Source of the DNA: Phycisphaerales bacterium
GTDB lineage: Bacteria; Planctomycetota; Phycisphaerae; Phycisphaerales; UBA1924
DNA length: 64,000 nt
Direction: 5' to 3'
Assembly: GCA_017642965.1 (NCBI GenBank)
Contig: JAEPOJ010000004.1
Coordinates: 1-64,000, forward strand
Below, piece after piece: positions 1 to 8,709 of this stretch. A program made the translations under genes and the position numbers. The notes under the pieces were generated by a model. That model was not told where the DNA came from, ran no database searches, and saw only the letters and a list, made by a program, of their open reading frames with translations. Each line of letters begins with the position of its first letter. Position 1 is the first letter of the stretch.

Positions 1-1392
1 GGTGCGATACTCGTTCTCTGGCTCCTGCCTTTGGCGTTGGGGATGACACGGGCCCACGCTCAGCCGTCGATCCCGAGCGGTGAAAAACCGCTGGAGATCG
101 ATGGAAGACTGCCTGAGGGTGGCGTGCTGGCACGCGGCGCTGAGCCGATCCCTGTTGATCTAGCGGAGATCGCCATGCTGCAGGACCGGCTGGGGGTGGT
201 GAAGTCCCTCGATGCCCGTGCGATCTCGTCCATCAATCGGCTCTCGCGGATCAGTGAGGATCCGCACGAGTTGAATGGGCAGGGTTTGTATCTTCACTTT
301 TCACGAGGTAGCGACCGGGGTGTGCTTGAGGTCTATCCCGGGGAGGAGACGGTGCTGCTCCGAGCCCCGGAGGCACCTGAGACTGTCTGGACCGTCCGGC
401 GTGAAGCCTTCGATCGCCTGAATATCCCACTGAGTTCTGATCGACCGGCTGATCTTGAGTTGCTCCGGGCGTCGTCGTCGCCTGTGAAGCTGACTCTGCC
501 TGAGCCGCACACCGAATCGGGAGTCGTTCTTGATCGGCGGACCGTTCGCTCGCGAATCAGGTCGAACTTCCCCTCGCTCACGCGCACCCTTGGTGAGGAG
601 ACGTTCCATGTTCGCCTGCCGAGGGACTTCGATCCCCGGAGGCCGAGCGGCGTGCTGGTATGGATCAGCCCGACGCCCAGCGGACGGATTCCGGACGTCC
701 TCGGGCCGGCGTGCGACGAGTTGGGCTTGATTGCTGTCGGGGTGGATCACAACGGCAATCAGCGGGAGATCACCGATCGGCTTCAGAATCACCTCGATTC
801 GATCGAAACGCTCGCGCAGCGTGCCCGAATCGATCGGGAGCGGATCTATCTCACCGGCATGTCCGGGGGCGGTCGCTGCTCAGGCATCCTGCTGCTGGCG
901 TTCCCGGATGTGTTCGCTGGTGCTGTGCCCATCGTTGGGCTGGATACGTATCACAACGCCCCCACGGGGAGGCGGGGGCAGTACTGGCCCAGCACGGTGG
1001 GAAAGCCGGCAGGGAAGTGGATGCGCCTGCTCCGCACGCGCCGTATCCGCTCGATTACGGGCAGCGCTGATTTCAATGAGCCAGAGATGGTCGTTAGAAC
1101 GGGCTTGCTGCAGGAAGACGGCTGCGACGCTGAGATCGACGTCATCGAGGGTATGGCCCACACGATGCCCAGCGCGGCGCAGTTTGAACTTGCGTTGGTC
1201 TGGGTTGACGAGCCACGCCGCGAGTCGATGAGCGAAGCGGAGCAGGCGGCAGATACGCTCCTGAGCGAGCTGGAGGGCAGGGATACGACAGAGATCGCGG
1301 TGCGGCGCCAGCTCATCGAGATCATGAACACCGTGCCGTTTACTGAGCAGGCCTGGGAGGCGTCCTCCCGCCTCGGCTATCCGCGTGAGTGA
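1..1392 (+). CDS. Exported alpha/beta-hydrolase (PHB-depolymerase/esterase-like), 5'-truncated by window edge
   Basis: Open from the first base, so the true start lies upstream of the window. Visible residues 1-20 are a hydrophobic segment ending in A-H-A before Q, the h-region and cleavage site of a Sec signal peptide. The C-terminal half is an alpha/beta-hydrolase: the nucleophile elbow GMSGGG puts the Ser at visible codon 288, a plausible acid at D357 (GSADFNEP) and the His at H387 (GMAHTMP). The elbow context resembles polyhydroxybutyrate-depolymerase/feruloyl-esterase-like proteins. The ~200 residues before it match nothing I recognise. A periplasmic or secreted esterase is the likely role; the substrate is unknown. 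The stop overlaps a possible GTG start of the next gene. Confidence 0.75.
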   Translation, partial: GAILVLWLLPLALGMTRAHAQPSIPSGEKPLEIDGRLPEGGVLARGAEPIPVDLAEIAMLQDRLGVVKSLDARAISSINRLSRISEDPHELNGQGLYLHFSRGSDRGVLEVYPGEETVLLRAPEAPETVWTVRREAFDRLNIPLSSDRPADLELLRASSSPVKLTLPEPHTESGVVLDRRTVRSRIRSNFPSLTRTLGEETFHVRLPRDFDPRRPSGVLVWISPTPSGRIPDVLGPACDELGLIAVGVDHNGNQREITDRLQNHLDSIETLAQRARIDRERIYLTGMSGGGRCSGILLLAFPDVFAGAVPIVGLDTYHNAPTGRRGQYWPSTVGKPAGKWMRLLRTRRIRSITGSADFNEPEMVVRTGLLQEDGCDAEIDVIEGMAHTMPSAAQFELALVWVDEPRRESMSEAEQAADTLLSELEGRDTTEIAVRRQLIEIMNTVPFTEQAWEASSRLGYPRE

Positions 1393-1430
1393 TCTCTGCG
1401 ATCGAAGCTCGTGGCCGATATGCTCATGGC

Positions 1431-2627
1431 ATGAGTACACGAGCCCAGTTTCCGATCGCTGAGCGGTTTCGCCCGTTTGGTACCACCATTTTCGCCGAGA
1501 TGACGGCGCTCGCCCAGCGGCATCGGGCGGTGAATCTCTCGCAGGGCTTCCCGGATTTCGACGGGCCCGACCTGGGGAAGCAGGCCGCGATCGAGGCGGT
1601 GCGCTCCGGCCAGAATCAGTACGCCCCGCTGCCAGGAACGCCGGTTCTTCGTGAGGCCATCGCTGGGTGGGCTTCGCGTGTGAGCGGGATTAATTGCGAA
1701 CCGGACCGTGAGGTCACCGTCACGAGCGGGTGCACCGAGGCGATCGCCGCGACCATGCTGGGGCTGCTCAACGCCGGGGACGAGGTGGTCGTCTTTGAGC
1801 CGTACTACGACTCATACCGCGCGTGCCTCGCGATGGCGGACGCGAAGCCCCGGTTTGTCACGATGCGACGGACAGCGGGGGGCTTCGGGTACGACTCGGA
1901 AGAGCTGCGCGAAGCGTTCAATGAGCGCACGCGTGCGGTGCTGATCAACACCCCCCACAACCCGACCGGCGCGGTGTTTTCAGAATCGCAGCTCAAAGAG
2001 ATCGCGGAACTCTGCATCGCGCATGACGCGATCGCGATCAGCGATGAGGTGTATGAGCGACTCGTGTATGCTGGGAACGAGCACCGATCGATCGCGACAC
2101 TGCCCGGGATGCACGAGCGGAGCGTGGTGCTTTCGAGCTCGGGGAAGTCGTTCTCGCTCACGGGGTGGAAGATCGGTTGGGCGATCGCCCCACCGGACCT
2201 CACCGCGGGGATCCGCTCGGCGCACCAGTTCCTGACCTTCGCCGTGGCCACCCCGCTGCAGCACGGGGTGGCGGCGCTGCTTCGCGATGGTGAGCAGGAG
2301 ATTCATTCGCTCGTCAATCATTACGCCCATACCCGATCGCTGCTGGGCGAGGCACTCCTGGAGCTGGGGTTTGACCTCACGCTGCCGCAGGGATCGTACT
2401 TCATCCTCGCGGACCATACGCGAGTGACAGAAAAGCTCGGGCTGAGCACCGATGTGGATCTATGCCGGTGGTTGCCCGAGCACGCGGGGGTGGCGGCGAT
2501 CCCGCCCAGCGCGTTCTATTCCAGCCCTGAGGAGGGCTCACGACTCGTCAGGTTCGCGTACTGCAAAAAGACCGAGACGATCGACGAGGCGATCAATCGT
2601 CTGCGTGCAGCGCTGGGCCACGCATGA
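1431..2627 (+). CDS. Class I/II PLP-dependent aminotransferase (methionine/kynurenine aminotransferase-like)
   Basis: 398 aa, fold-type I PLP enzyme. Family landmarks are NLSQGFPDFDGP near the N-terminus, NTPHNPTGAVF (cofactor-binding Asn) and SSSGKSFSLTGWKIGW, which contains the Schiff-base Lys. This combination is typical of the YbdL/kynurenine-glutamine transaminase K group, which transaminates methionine, glutamine, phenylalanine or kynurenine. I chose ATG 1431 because homologues begin with a short region before the R-F-fG-tiFaeM motif. A GTG at 1389, overlapping the upstream stop, would add 14 unconserved residues. The next gene overlaps by 4 nt (ATGA). Kynurenine as substrate would fit kynA/kynU at 22-24 kb, but that is inference. 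Confidence 0.85.
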   Translation: MSTRAQFPIAERFRPFGTTIFAEMTALAQRHRAVNLSQGFPDFDGPDLGKQAAIEAVRSGQNQYAPLPGTPVLREAIAGWASRVSGINCEPDREVTVTSGCTEAIAATMLGLLNAGDEVVVFEPYYDSYRACLAMADAKPRFVTMRRTAGGFGYDSEELREAFNERTRAVLINTPHNPTGAVFSESQLKEIAELCIAHDAIAISDEVYERLVYAGNEHRSIATLPGMHERSVVLSSSGKSFSLTGWKIGWAIAPPDLTAGIRSAHQFLTFAVATPLQHGVAALLRDGEQEIHSLVNHYAHTRSLLGEALLELGFDLTLPQGSYFILADHTRVTEKLGLSTDVDLCRWLPEHAGVAAIPPSAFYSSPEEGSRLVRFAYCKKTETIDEAINRLRAALGHA

Positions 2628-3808
2628 TCCCGATCCGGTTCCAGAGCGGATTGCCCGAGCGAGAGCGGCGGGTCGCCACGGAGATCATCCGCGCGGTCAT
2701 GCGGGCGGTGAACCCCGAGCGTGCGATGCGGGCGCACCTGTCACACATGCCCAAAAACACACCGACTCATGTTCTCGCGTTCGGGAAGGCCTCGATCGCG
2801 ATGTGTGCCGGCGCAATAGAGGCGTTGGGGTCAACGTTTGCTAGGGCAAGTGTGCTCGCACCGGAGGCCAACGCCCTCGATGCCCAGTTCAAGAGTAAGC
2901 TGGTCGCGGTGTTCCCCTGCGACCATCCGCTCCCGACCGAGCGGAACATCGAGGCCACCAGGCACCTGCTCGAGCACGCACGCTCGATCCCGGAGGACCA
3001 CCGTGTGCTCGTACTCATCTCGGGCGGCTCCTCCGCGATGCTCTGCCATCCAAGGCCACGCGTGTCGCTCGGGCAGATCCGCCAGATGACCAAGGACATG
3101 CTCTCGAGCGGATCGAGCATCCAGGAGATCAATGCGGCTCGATCGCAGCTGGAGACGCTCAAGGCGGGTGGGCTGGCGCAGGAGCTGATGCGCGTGCATG
3201 ACCGCTACTGCTTCCTGCTCTCCGATGTGATCGGCGACGACCCGAGCGTGATCGGATCGGGCCCGATGCACGACGCGTTCCCGCCACGCACGCCGCACAT
3301 GATCGTCGCGAGCAACGCCAGCGCCCTCGATGCGCTTGCCGCGTGGTGCGCTGGTGCCTCGATAGACTGCTTCCACACCGATCGGGGTGTGACATCATCG
3401 TCCGTGGACGCGGGGCAGGCCCTCGCCAAGCGGCTAGTGCGTTCGTCTTTCGATTGCCCGGCCGCTGTCGCGCTCGGCGGCGAAACGACCGTCGACACCC
3501 GCCATTCGGACGGGATCGGCGGACCGACGCTGGAGCTTGTCCTGAGCGCGGCCGTCGAGCTGGCGGGACACGACTTTGATTGGAGCATCATCGGTTTCAC
3601 GACCGACGGCGTCGACGGCCCCAGCGGGGTGGCGGGGTGCGTGCTCACGTCATCTATGATCAACGCCCCGATCAAGCGCCAAGGCATCGAATCGGCGCTG
3701 GCGCATCACGACACCCTCTCGATCTGTGATACACTCGGTGCGACGATCCGCACGGGCCCGACAGGCACGAATGTGAACGATATCGCGATCGCGATCCGAT
3801 GGGATTGA
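2624..3808 (+). CDS. Glycerate 2-kinase (MOFRL family)
   Basis: 394 aa. It phosphorylates D-glycerate to 2-phosphoglycerate, feeding serine/glyoxylate-derived carbon into lower glycolysis. An N-terminal DUF4147 part contains LISGGSSAML and the segment SDVIGDDPSVIGSGP. The C-terminal MOFRL domain runs from about residue 275 with ALGGETTVDT, FTTDGVDGPSG and the closing GPTGTNVNDI signature. The length is normal for type-2 glycerate kinases. The ATG overlaps the aminotransferase stop by 4 nt, so the pair is probably translationally coupled; an aminotransferase making hydroxypyruvate or glyoxylate would be a natural partner. Hydroxypyruvate reductase was an old name for this family and is less likely. 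Confidence 0.88.
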   Translation: MIPIRFQSGLPERERRVATEIIRAVMRAVNPERAMRAHLSHMPKNTPTHVLAFGKASIAMCAGAIEALGSTFARASVLAPEANALDAQFKSKLVAVFPCDHPLPTERNIEATRHLLEHARSIPEDHRVLVLISGGSSAMLCHPRPRVSLGQIRQMTKDMLSSGSSIQEINAARSQLETLKAGGLAQELMRVHDRYCFLLSDVIGDDPSVIGSGPMHDAFPPRTPHMIVASNASALDALAAWCAGASIDCFHTDRGVTSSSVDAGQALAKRLVRSSFDCPAAVALGGETTVDTRHSDGIGGPTLELVLSAAVELAGHDFDWSIIGFTTDGVDGPSGVAGCVLTSSMINAPIKRQGIESALAHHDTLSICDTLGATIRTGPTGTNVNDIAIAIRWD

Positions 3809-3829
3809 ACCACCCGCTATGAGGACACC

Positions 3830-5011
3830 ATGACGATCTCACTCTGGCAGCGCACACCGACACACGAGACCGAGCAGTGCGATGTCGCGATCATCGGCGC
3901 GGGCATCACCGGCTTGTCTGCGGCGATCGAGCTCGAATCGCGCGGGATCAGCTGCATCGTGCTCGAGGCGGACTACGCCGGCTCCAAGGCATCGGGTCGC
4001 AACGCCGGCTACCTGATCCGGGGAGCCGCGGAGAACTATGCGCTCGCCTGCAAGCACCTCGGGCGTGACACGGCGAGGTTTTTGTGGGAGTGGACCCAGC
4101 AGAACCTGATCGGGCTCAGGCAGCTCGGGCTCGAATCGACACCCGGCTTCGCCCAGCGACCCTCCTGTGTTGTCGCACTCGGCGAGCCCGAACACGCGGA
4201 GCTGATTGAGTCGCACAGACTCATGACGGAAGATGGGCTGCACGTCTCCCTGATCAGCGAGCAGGATGCTCCCGACGACGCGCTCTGGCGATCTGGCAAG
4301 CCCACCATTGGGCTGCTCAACCCGGAAGATGCGGTCTGTTCACCCATCGATCTGGTCCAGCTGCTCGCCGCGACGCTGACCGCGACGCCCGTGTTTGAGC
4401 AGGCCGAGGTGTACCGGTTAGAGGATGAAGGGAACCGCATCCGAATCCGAACACGCCCTGTGGATGTGGTCTGCTCGCGCGTGCTGGTATGCACGAACGC
4501 GTACGCGTCGCAGCTGCTGCGAGATCTGGAGGGGGTCATTACCCCCAACCGGGGCCAGATGCTCGCGATCAGGCCCGACGACCCGCGTGATGCGAGCCTG
4601 GAGTTCGCGTACTACCTCAATCACGGGTCCGAGTACGTCCGCGCTGCGCCTGGCGGGCAGATCATCTTCGGTGGGGCACGGACGTACCACGCCGCCCACG
4701 AGCAGACGAGCGCGGACGATATCAGCGATGAGGTTCAGGAGCATCTGGAACGGTTCGTCCGTGAGCTGATCACGGAGCATTACCGGGTCACCGCCAGGTG
4801 GTCGGGGATCATGGGTTTCTCGCCCGATGGGATGCCCGTGATCACGCGCTCGCTCGTTCACACGCTCGAGAATCCGAACGTGTGGTTCTGCGGCGGGCTG
4901 ACGGGTCACGGTATGTCGATGGGCTATCAGACCGGTCGCCATGCGGCTCGGGTCATGCTTGAGGACGAGCCCACCCGATTCGGGCTCGATCGCTTCGCTC
5001 GCGCGGAATGA
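3830..5011 (+). CDS. FAD-dependent oxidoreductase, D-amino-acid oxidase/PuuB-like
   Basis: 393 aa DAO-fold flavoprotein. The Rossmann dinucleotide motif [15 protein letters not shown] begins near residue 22 and is followed by an acidic strand end (VLEAD) and SGRNAGYL, a pattern of gamma-glutamylputrescine oxidase and related amine or amino-acid oxidases. The C-terminal [15 protein letters not shown] closes the FAD site. It probably deaminates a primary or secondary amine to an imine with reduction of O2 or a carrier; the substrate is not readable. ATG 3830 lies 21 nt after glycerate kinase, so the first four genes may form one operon. There is no signal peptide, so it is cytoplasmic. Confidence 0.82.
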   Translation: MTISLWQRTPTHETEQCDVAIIGAGITGLSAAIELESRGISCIVLEADYAGSKASGRNAGYLIRGAAENYALACKHLGRDTARFLWEWTQQNLIGLRQLGLESTPGFAQRPSCVVALGEPEHAELIESHRLMTEDGLHVSLISEQDAPDDALWRSGKPTIGLLNPEDAVCSPIDLVQLLAATLTATPVFEQAEVYRLEDEGNRIRIRTRPVDVVCSRVLVCTNAYASQLLRDLEGVITPNRGQMLAIRPDDPRDASLEFAYYLNHGSEYVRAAPGGQIIFGGARTYHAAHEQTSADDISDEVQEHLERFVRELITEHYRVTARWSGIMGFSPDGMPVITRSLVHTLENPNVWFCGGLTGHGMSMGYQTGRHAARVMLEDEPTRFGLDRFARAE

Positions 5012-5091
5012 CTGAGAATCAGGGTTTCCGGCATGAAATTTCAACTGCGCACGGTCGGATTGGGTGGTTTAGACGCCGTGTTGCCCTATTC

Positions 5092-5119
5092 TTGAAGTCC
5101 CCAGAGATTGGTACATACT
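5092..5119 (+). promoter_or_regulatory. Candidate sigma-70-type promoter for infA
   Basis: TTGAAG at 5092-5097 and CATACT at 5114-5119 are separated by 16 nt. The start codon lies about 39 nt downstream. Matches are 4-5/6 and 4/6 to the E. coli consensus; no transcription data. Confidence 0.35.
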
Positions 5120-5157
5120 CGCCGCGTTCGGCGTGCTGGGGATCAACGGAGAAGACT

Positions 5158-5382
5158 TTGGCCAAGCAAGACGACAAGTTCACCATGGATGCGATTGTGC
5201 TCGAGGCACTGCCCAACGCGATGTTCAAGCTCCGCCTGCCCAATGAGCAGCAGTCCGAGATCATCGGCTATGTCTCGGGAAAGATGCGCAAGCACTACAT
5301 CCGAATCCTTCCCGGTGACACCGTCACGGTCGAGATCTCACCCTATGACCTGACTCGCGCACGGATCACGTACCGGCGCTGA
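5158..5382 (+). CDS. infA: Translation initiation factor IF-1
   Basis: 74 aa, a single S1-like OB fold that binds the ribosomal A site with IF-2 and IF-3. Diagnostic stretches are [15 protein letters not shown]-like [16 protein letters not shown] and [14 protein letters not shown], near-identical to IF-1 across bacteria. The TTG at 5158 gives the canonical N-terminus (M)AKQDDKF and has GGAGA at the right distance. The frame is open upstream to an ATG at 5008 that overlaps the previous stop, but that 50-residue extension has no counterpart in the family. The gene stands alone rather than in a ribosomal-protein operon. Confidence 0.95.
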   Translation: MAKQDDKFTMDAIVLEALPNAMFKLRLPNEQQSEIIGYVSGKMRKHYIRILPGDTVTVEISPYDLTRARITYRR

Positions 5383-5423
5383 TCCGAGGGGCATCGTCGG
5401 CATCCGATACCTGGATCCAGCAC

Positions 5424-6716
5424 ATGCCCAGCCCGCCCGCACAACTCAAGCGTGAGCTCGGCCTGTTCGGGGCCGTCATGATGGGGCTCGGCTCCATCAT
5501 CGGGACCGGCGTCTTTGTGAGCATCGTCATCGGGACACAGACCACCGGCGCGTCGGTCATCGTTGCGATCGCGATCGCCGGTGTCGTCGCTGCGTGCAAC
5601 GCGCTGAGCAGCGCCCAGCTCGCCGCGAACCACCCCACGAGCGGCGGAACCTACGAGTACGGCTACGTCTACCTCAGCCCTGCCCTGGGCTTCTCCGCGG
5701 GATGGATGTTCCTGTGCGCCAAGTCCGCGTCCGCAGCGACGGCGGCGTTGGGGTTTGCCGGCTACGCCCTCACGCTGTCAGGTGCTCCATCGGATCGGAT
5801 CAATACGCTGGTCGCGCTCGGCGCCGTGGCGGTCCTCGGTGTGGTTGTCCTCAGCGGAATGCGTCGATCCAACTGGACGAACATGGTGATCGTCGCGGTC
5901 ACCTTGGTTGCGCTGCTGGTGTTCTGCGTCGCGGGCCTGCCTCATGTGCTCGATCAGGGTCAGGATGCGTTCAGGCCGTTCCTGAACGAGGATCGCCCGC
6001 TCTCGGGCCTGCTTGAGGCCACGGCACTCATGTTTGTGGCTTACACAGGCTACGGGCGGATCGCGACACTCGGAGAAGAAGTCCGCGAGCCACGTCGCAC
6101 CATTCCCCGCGCGATCATGCTGACGCTTACGGTGTCCATGGTGCTCTATATCGCGGTCGGGGTTGTTGCGACTGCCGGCATGGGTGGTTTGCTGCGGGAG
6201 GATGCGGCCTCGGGCCAGCACGCGCCGCTGAGCACGATCGCGGACGGGTTTGGGATGCCCGGCGTTGGTGTGATCGTGTCGGTTGGCGCGATCACCGCGA
6301 TGCTTGGTGTGCTCCTCAATCTGATTCTTGGGCTCTCGCGGATCGCTCTGGCGATGGGACGGCGTGGCGACCTCCCTGCGTCGCTGGCCCGGATCGACAC
6401 ACGAGGGACGACCCCCACGACCGCCGTCATCTTTGTTCTGATGATTATTTCTGTGCTGACCGCGATCGGGAGCATCCGACTCGCTTGGTCGTTCAGCGCG
6501 TTTACGGTGCTGATCTATTATGCGATCACGAATCTCGCATCGATCAGACTATCGAGCGATGCTCGACTGTACCCCGTGGCGGTGTCCTGGTGCGGGCTGA
6601 TCGGGTGCCTGCTGCTGGCTTTCTTTGTCGAGCCGCGGATCTGGGTGAGCGGGCTCGGCATCCTCGCGGGTGGCTTGGTGTGGCGGTACGTCTGGCGGTG
6701 GCTGAGCGCACCTTGA
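5424..6716 (+). CDS. APC-family amino-acid permease
   Basis: 430 aa, about 12 predicted membrane helices. The N-terminus carries the APC signature, a short cytosolic lead (LKRELGLFGAVMMGLGSIIGTGVF) with the unwound GSIIGTGVF helix-1 motif that contacts the amino-acid backbone. A second conserved segment is VAYTGYGRIATLGEEVREPRR, the loop after helix 6. It probably works as a secondary transporter or exchanger in the inner membrane. It follows infA by 41 nt and ends 12 nt from the convergent dehalogenase gene. Substrate unknown; the amine oxidase and aminotransferase just upstream suggest amino acids or amines. Confidence 0.85.
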   Translation: MPSPPAQLKRELGLFGAVMMGLGSIIGTGVFVSIVIGTQTTGASVIVAIAIAGVVAACNALSSAQLAANHPTSGGTYEYGYVYLSPALGFSAGWMFLCAKSASAATAALGFAGYALTLSGAPSDRINTLVALGAVAVLGVVVLSGMRRSNWTNMVIVAVTLVALLVFCVAGLPHVLDQGQDAFRPFLNEDRPLSGLLEATALMFVAYTGYGRIATLGEEVREPRRTIPRAIMLTLTVSMVLYIAVGVVATAGMGGLLREDAASGQHAPLSTIADGFGMPGVGVIVSVGAITAMLGVLLNLILGLSRIALAMGRRGDLPASLARIDTRGTTPTTAVIFVLMIISVLTAIGSIRLAWSFSAFTVLIYYAITNLASIRLSSDARLYPVAVSWCGLIGCLLLAFFVEPRIWVSGLGILAGGLVWRYVWRWLSAP

Positions 6717-6728
6717 GCACCATAGGGT

Positions 6729-7535
6729 TCAGGCTTTCATCGCGATTAGACGATCCGCTGCCGCACTGAGATCAGGAACAACGATCTCGGGTTTCGGGGC
6801 GAGCGGATAGAGCTGCGCGCCCGGCCGCGCGAGAAATGCCCCGCGCCACCCTGCCCACAACGCGCCCGCGATATCCCAGCCGTGCGCAGCGACCAGCATG
6901 CATTCGTGCGGTTCGAGCCCGATTTTCCGAGCGGCCCACGCGTACACGTGCTGGTGGGGCTTGTACATTTGGACATCCTCAACGCTCAGGCGGGTCTCGA
7001 ACATGTCCGTGAGTCCCGCGTTGTGCATCTGGGCCTCAACACCCGCATTCGATGAGTTGGTGAAAGTGATCATCCGATAGCCGGCCGACTTGATGCGCTG
7101 GAGCCCTTCGCGGACATCGGGGTGCGGGGGGAGCGAACGGATCGGCATGATTGCGTTTTTTGCGTCAGACTCGCCGAGATCGATCCCGTTGTTGCGCGCG
7201 ACCATGCGCAATGTCGCGGCACCGATGACCCCGAAATCTTCGTACTGTCCCCCGGCGGAGGAGACGAGCGAGTACTGGAGCATCGTCGTGAACCACAACG
7301 AGAGGAGGTCTTCTCTCCCCCCAAGGGCGCTGGCCACGCTCCGCTTCATGGAAGTCAGGTCGAGCAGGGTTTCGTTGACGTCGAAGAAGATTGCCTTTGG
7401 TCGTGCCATCTCGCTTCCCTTTGATTGACGCTCGCTGCCCCATGCGCTCCGAGCAAAGGCTGGAGTTGATGTAATCGCGGCTCCGGCCGCTGAGTAAGCG
7501 AGGAAGCCGCGTCGGTTGATGTGATCAGTGCTCAT
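6729..7535 (-). CDS. Tat-exported haloacid dehalogenase-like hydrolase (type II)
   Basis: 268 aa. The N-terminus has a twin-arginine signal (NRRGFLAYSAAGAAI, then an A-F-A cleavage-like site). The mature part follows with the HAD motifs: FFDVNETLLDL (nucleophile Asp), FTNSSNAG (motif II), MYKPHQHVY (motif III Lys) and AHGWDIAGA (motif IV). This is the L-2-haloacid dehalogenase arrangement, hydrolysing 2-haloalkanoates to 2-hydroxyacids with inversion, although many relatives have no tested substrate. The start ATG 7535 sits directly before the Tat signal; about 290 bases of open frame upstream are unconserved. It converges with the APC permease. Export of this normally cytosolic family is the odd feature. 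Confidence 0.82.
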   Translation of the reverse strand: MSTDHINRRGFLAYSAAGAAITSTPAFARSAWGSERQSKGSEMARPKAIFFDVNETLLDLTSMKRSVASALGGREDLLSLWFTTMLQYSLVSSAGGQYEDFGVIGAATLRMVARNNGIDLGESDAKNAIMPIRSLPPHPDVREGLQRIKSAGYRMITFTNSSNAGVEAQMHNAGLTDMFETRLSVEDVQMYKPHQHVYAWAARKIGLEPHECMLVAAHGWDIAGALWAGWRGAFLARPGAQLYPLAPKPEIVVPDLSAAADRLIAMKA

Positions 7536-8016
7536 GGATTTCACTCTCGGGTGCGTGCGATTGGTGGATACACCAGCAACCACGCCACTGCGAAAGCTAT
7601 TTCCCAAGATCGTATTTTTTGGCCCTTTGAGGCGGGACTGAGATTGGTGCCAGGCGACCCAGACCGCTGCCCGAACTCTCTGTGGCGTGAGTTTCTCGGG
7701 CATGTTCGAATGGTGATCCCACATTGAGCATGCTTCTTTTCGGCGCGTATGTGATACCCACTGGTTCATACCAGCCTTCGCTGTACAGATGCCATGTTTG
7801 CGCGATACCCCGCTAAGACTCCACCCCAAACAGGGGATGCAAAGAGCTTGCCAATAAGGCTTTCTGTGTGAGGTGGCGAAATCCGCTTTGCCAGAAACGT
7901 TCGAACTGGTAGTTTATACCTATGGCGTTAGCTTCACTCGTCGGGGCTTTCTGCTTGCTTCATTGTTAGGGTTAGAAGCACATACACTTCAGAGAGAAGT
8001 AGAAAGAGAGAGGATG
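7536..8016. other. Long intergenic region, relatively AT-rich
   Basis: About 480 bases between divergent genes. No convincing gene: the open frames on both strands are extensions of the flanking genes. It is visibly richer in A/T than its surroundings. A loose promoter-like pair for the PEP-CTERM gene, TTGCCA (7888-7893) and TTTATA (7913-7918), has an over-long 19-nt spacer. A purine-rich AGAAAGAGAGAGG just before the start serves as ribosome-binding site. Confidence 0.45.
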
Positions 8017-8604
8017 ATGCATAAGGCAGTTGTCTTTACTGCGGCCATCGCCGCGGCTTCCATGACCGCGAACGCGGAACTCGTGATCGACGTCGTCGGA
8101 TCGTCCGGCAGCGGCTTCACCACGTGGACCTTCTCGGGCTCGAGCACGACAAACGTGGCCGGAAGCATGCGCACCAATGCGGCGAACTCGTTCAACGCGG
8201 GTGACACCGGACAGTTCCCGTTCGGTCTGGACACGATTCTCAACACCTCATACCAGGACATGGTCTTCGCCTTTTCGGGCGCGGCTTCCGTCACCATCGA
8301 TGGAACCACCGAGAGCATCACCGGGATCTTCCTGGATGACGACGGCGGCAGTGCCGACGACCTCGGTGTCCGTCTCATGAACGAGCTCGCGTACGATGTC
8401 GGCGTCGCCGCAACGTGGTCCGGCTCGGGCACCGTGAACGTCGATATCGACGACTTCGCGCTCGGCACATGGTCGATGAACAGCGCTGAAGGACAGGCTA
8501 TGTTCATCAGCGATCCGATCATTATCAACTTCCGCGTTCCGACGCCCGGCTCGCTGGCCGTGCTCGGCCTCGGCGGTCTGGTCGCGACTCGTCGCCGCCG
8601 CTGA
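8017..8604 (+). CDS. PEP-CTERM-like secreted/anchored protein
   Basis: 195 aa. A Sec signal peptide (KAVVFTAAIAAASMTANA, cleavage after A-N-A) is followed by a beta-rich, low-lysine mature region with no recognised domain. The C-terminus is a PEP-CTERM-type sorting tail: VPTPGSLAVLGLGGL then RRRR at the very end. In the known systems this tail is recognised by an exosortase, which processes the protein and transfers it to the envelope or EPS; no exosortase gene is in this window. The start is ATG 8017 (or the adjacent ATG 8014), supported by GAGAG upstream and the position of the signal peptide. A strong terminator follows 28 nt after the stop. Confidence 0.78.
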   Translation: MHKAVVFTAAIAAASMTANAELVIDVVGSSGSGFTTWTFSGSSTTNVAGSMRTNAANSFNAGDTGQFPFGLDTILNTSYQDMVFAFSGAASVTIDGTTESITGIFLDDDGGSADDLGVRLMNELAYDVGVAATWSGSGTVNVDIDDFALGTWSMNSAEGQAMFISDPIIINFRVPTPGSLAVLGLGGLVATRRRR

Positions 8605-8632
8605 TCAACGATCTCAGTTCATACTGATCTGG

Positions 8633-8661
8633 CACCCGCTCATCCCGAGCGGGTGTTTTTT
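8633..8661 (+). terminator. Rho-independent terminator after PEP-CTERM gene
   Basis: Perfect 9-bp GC-rich stem (8633-8641 with 8647-8655), 5-nt loop, then six T (8656-8661). Confidence 0.92.
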
Positions 8662-8709
8662 CATCTGATCATTATTGAGCGGGGCTCGGCGGGGTCGATT
8701 GTTGTATAC

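Noticed and set aside
5008-5157. N-terminal extension of IF-1 starting at the 4-nt overlap with the oxidase gene
   Set aside because: IF-1 is about 72 residues everywhere; TTG 5158 has a ribosome-binding site and gives the canonical start.
7536-7829. N-terminal extension of the dehalogenase-like protein
   Set aside because: The Tat signal directly after ATG 7535 marks the true start; the extension is unconserved and unlike a leader.
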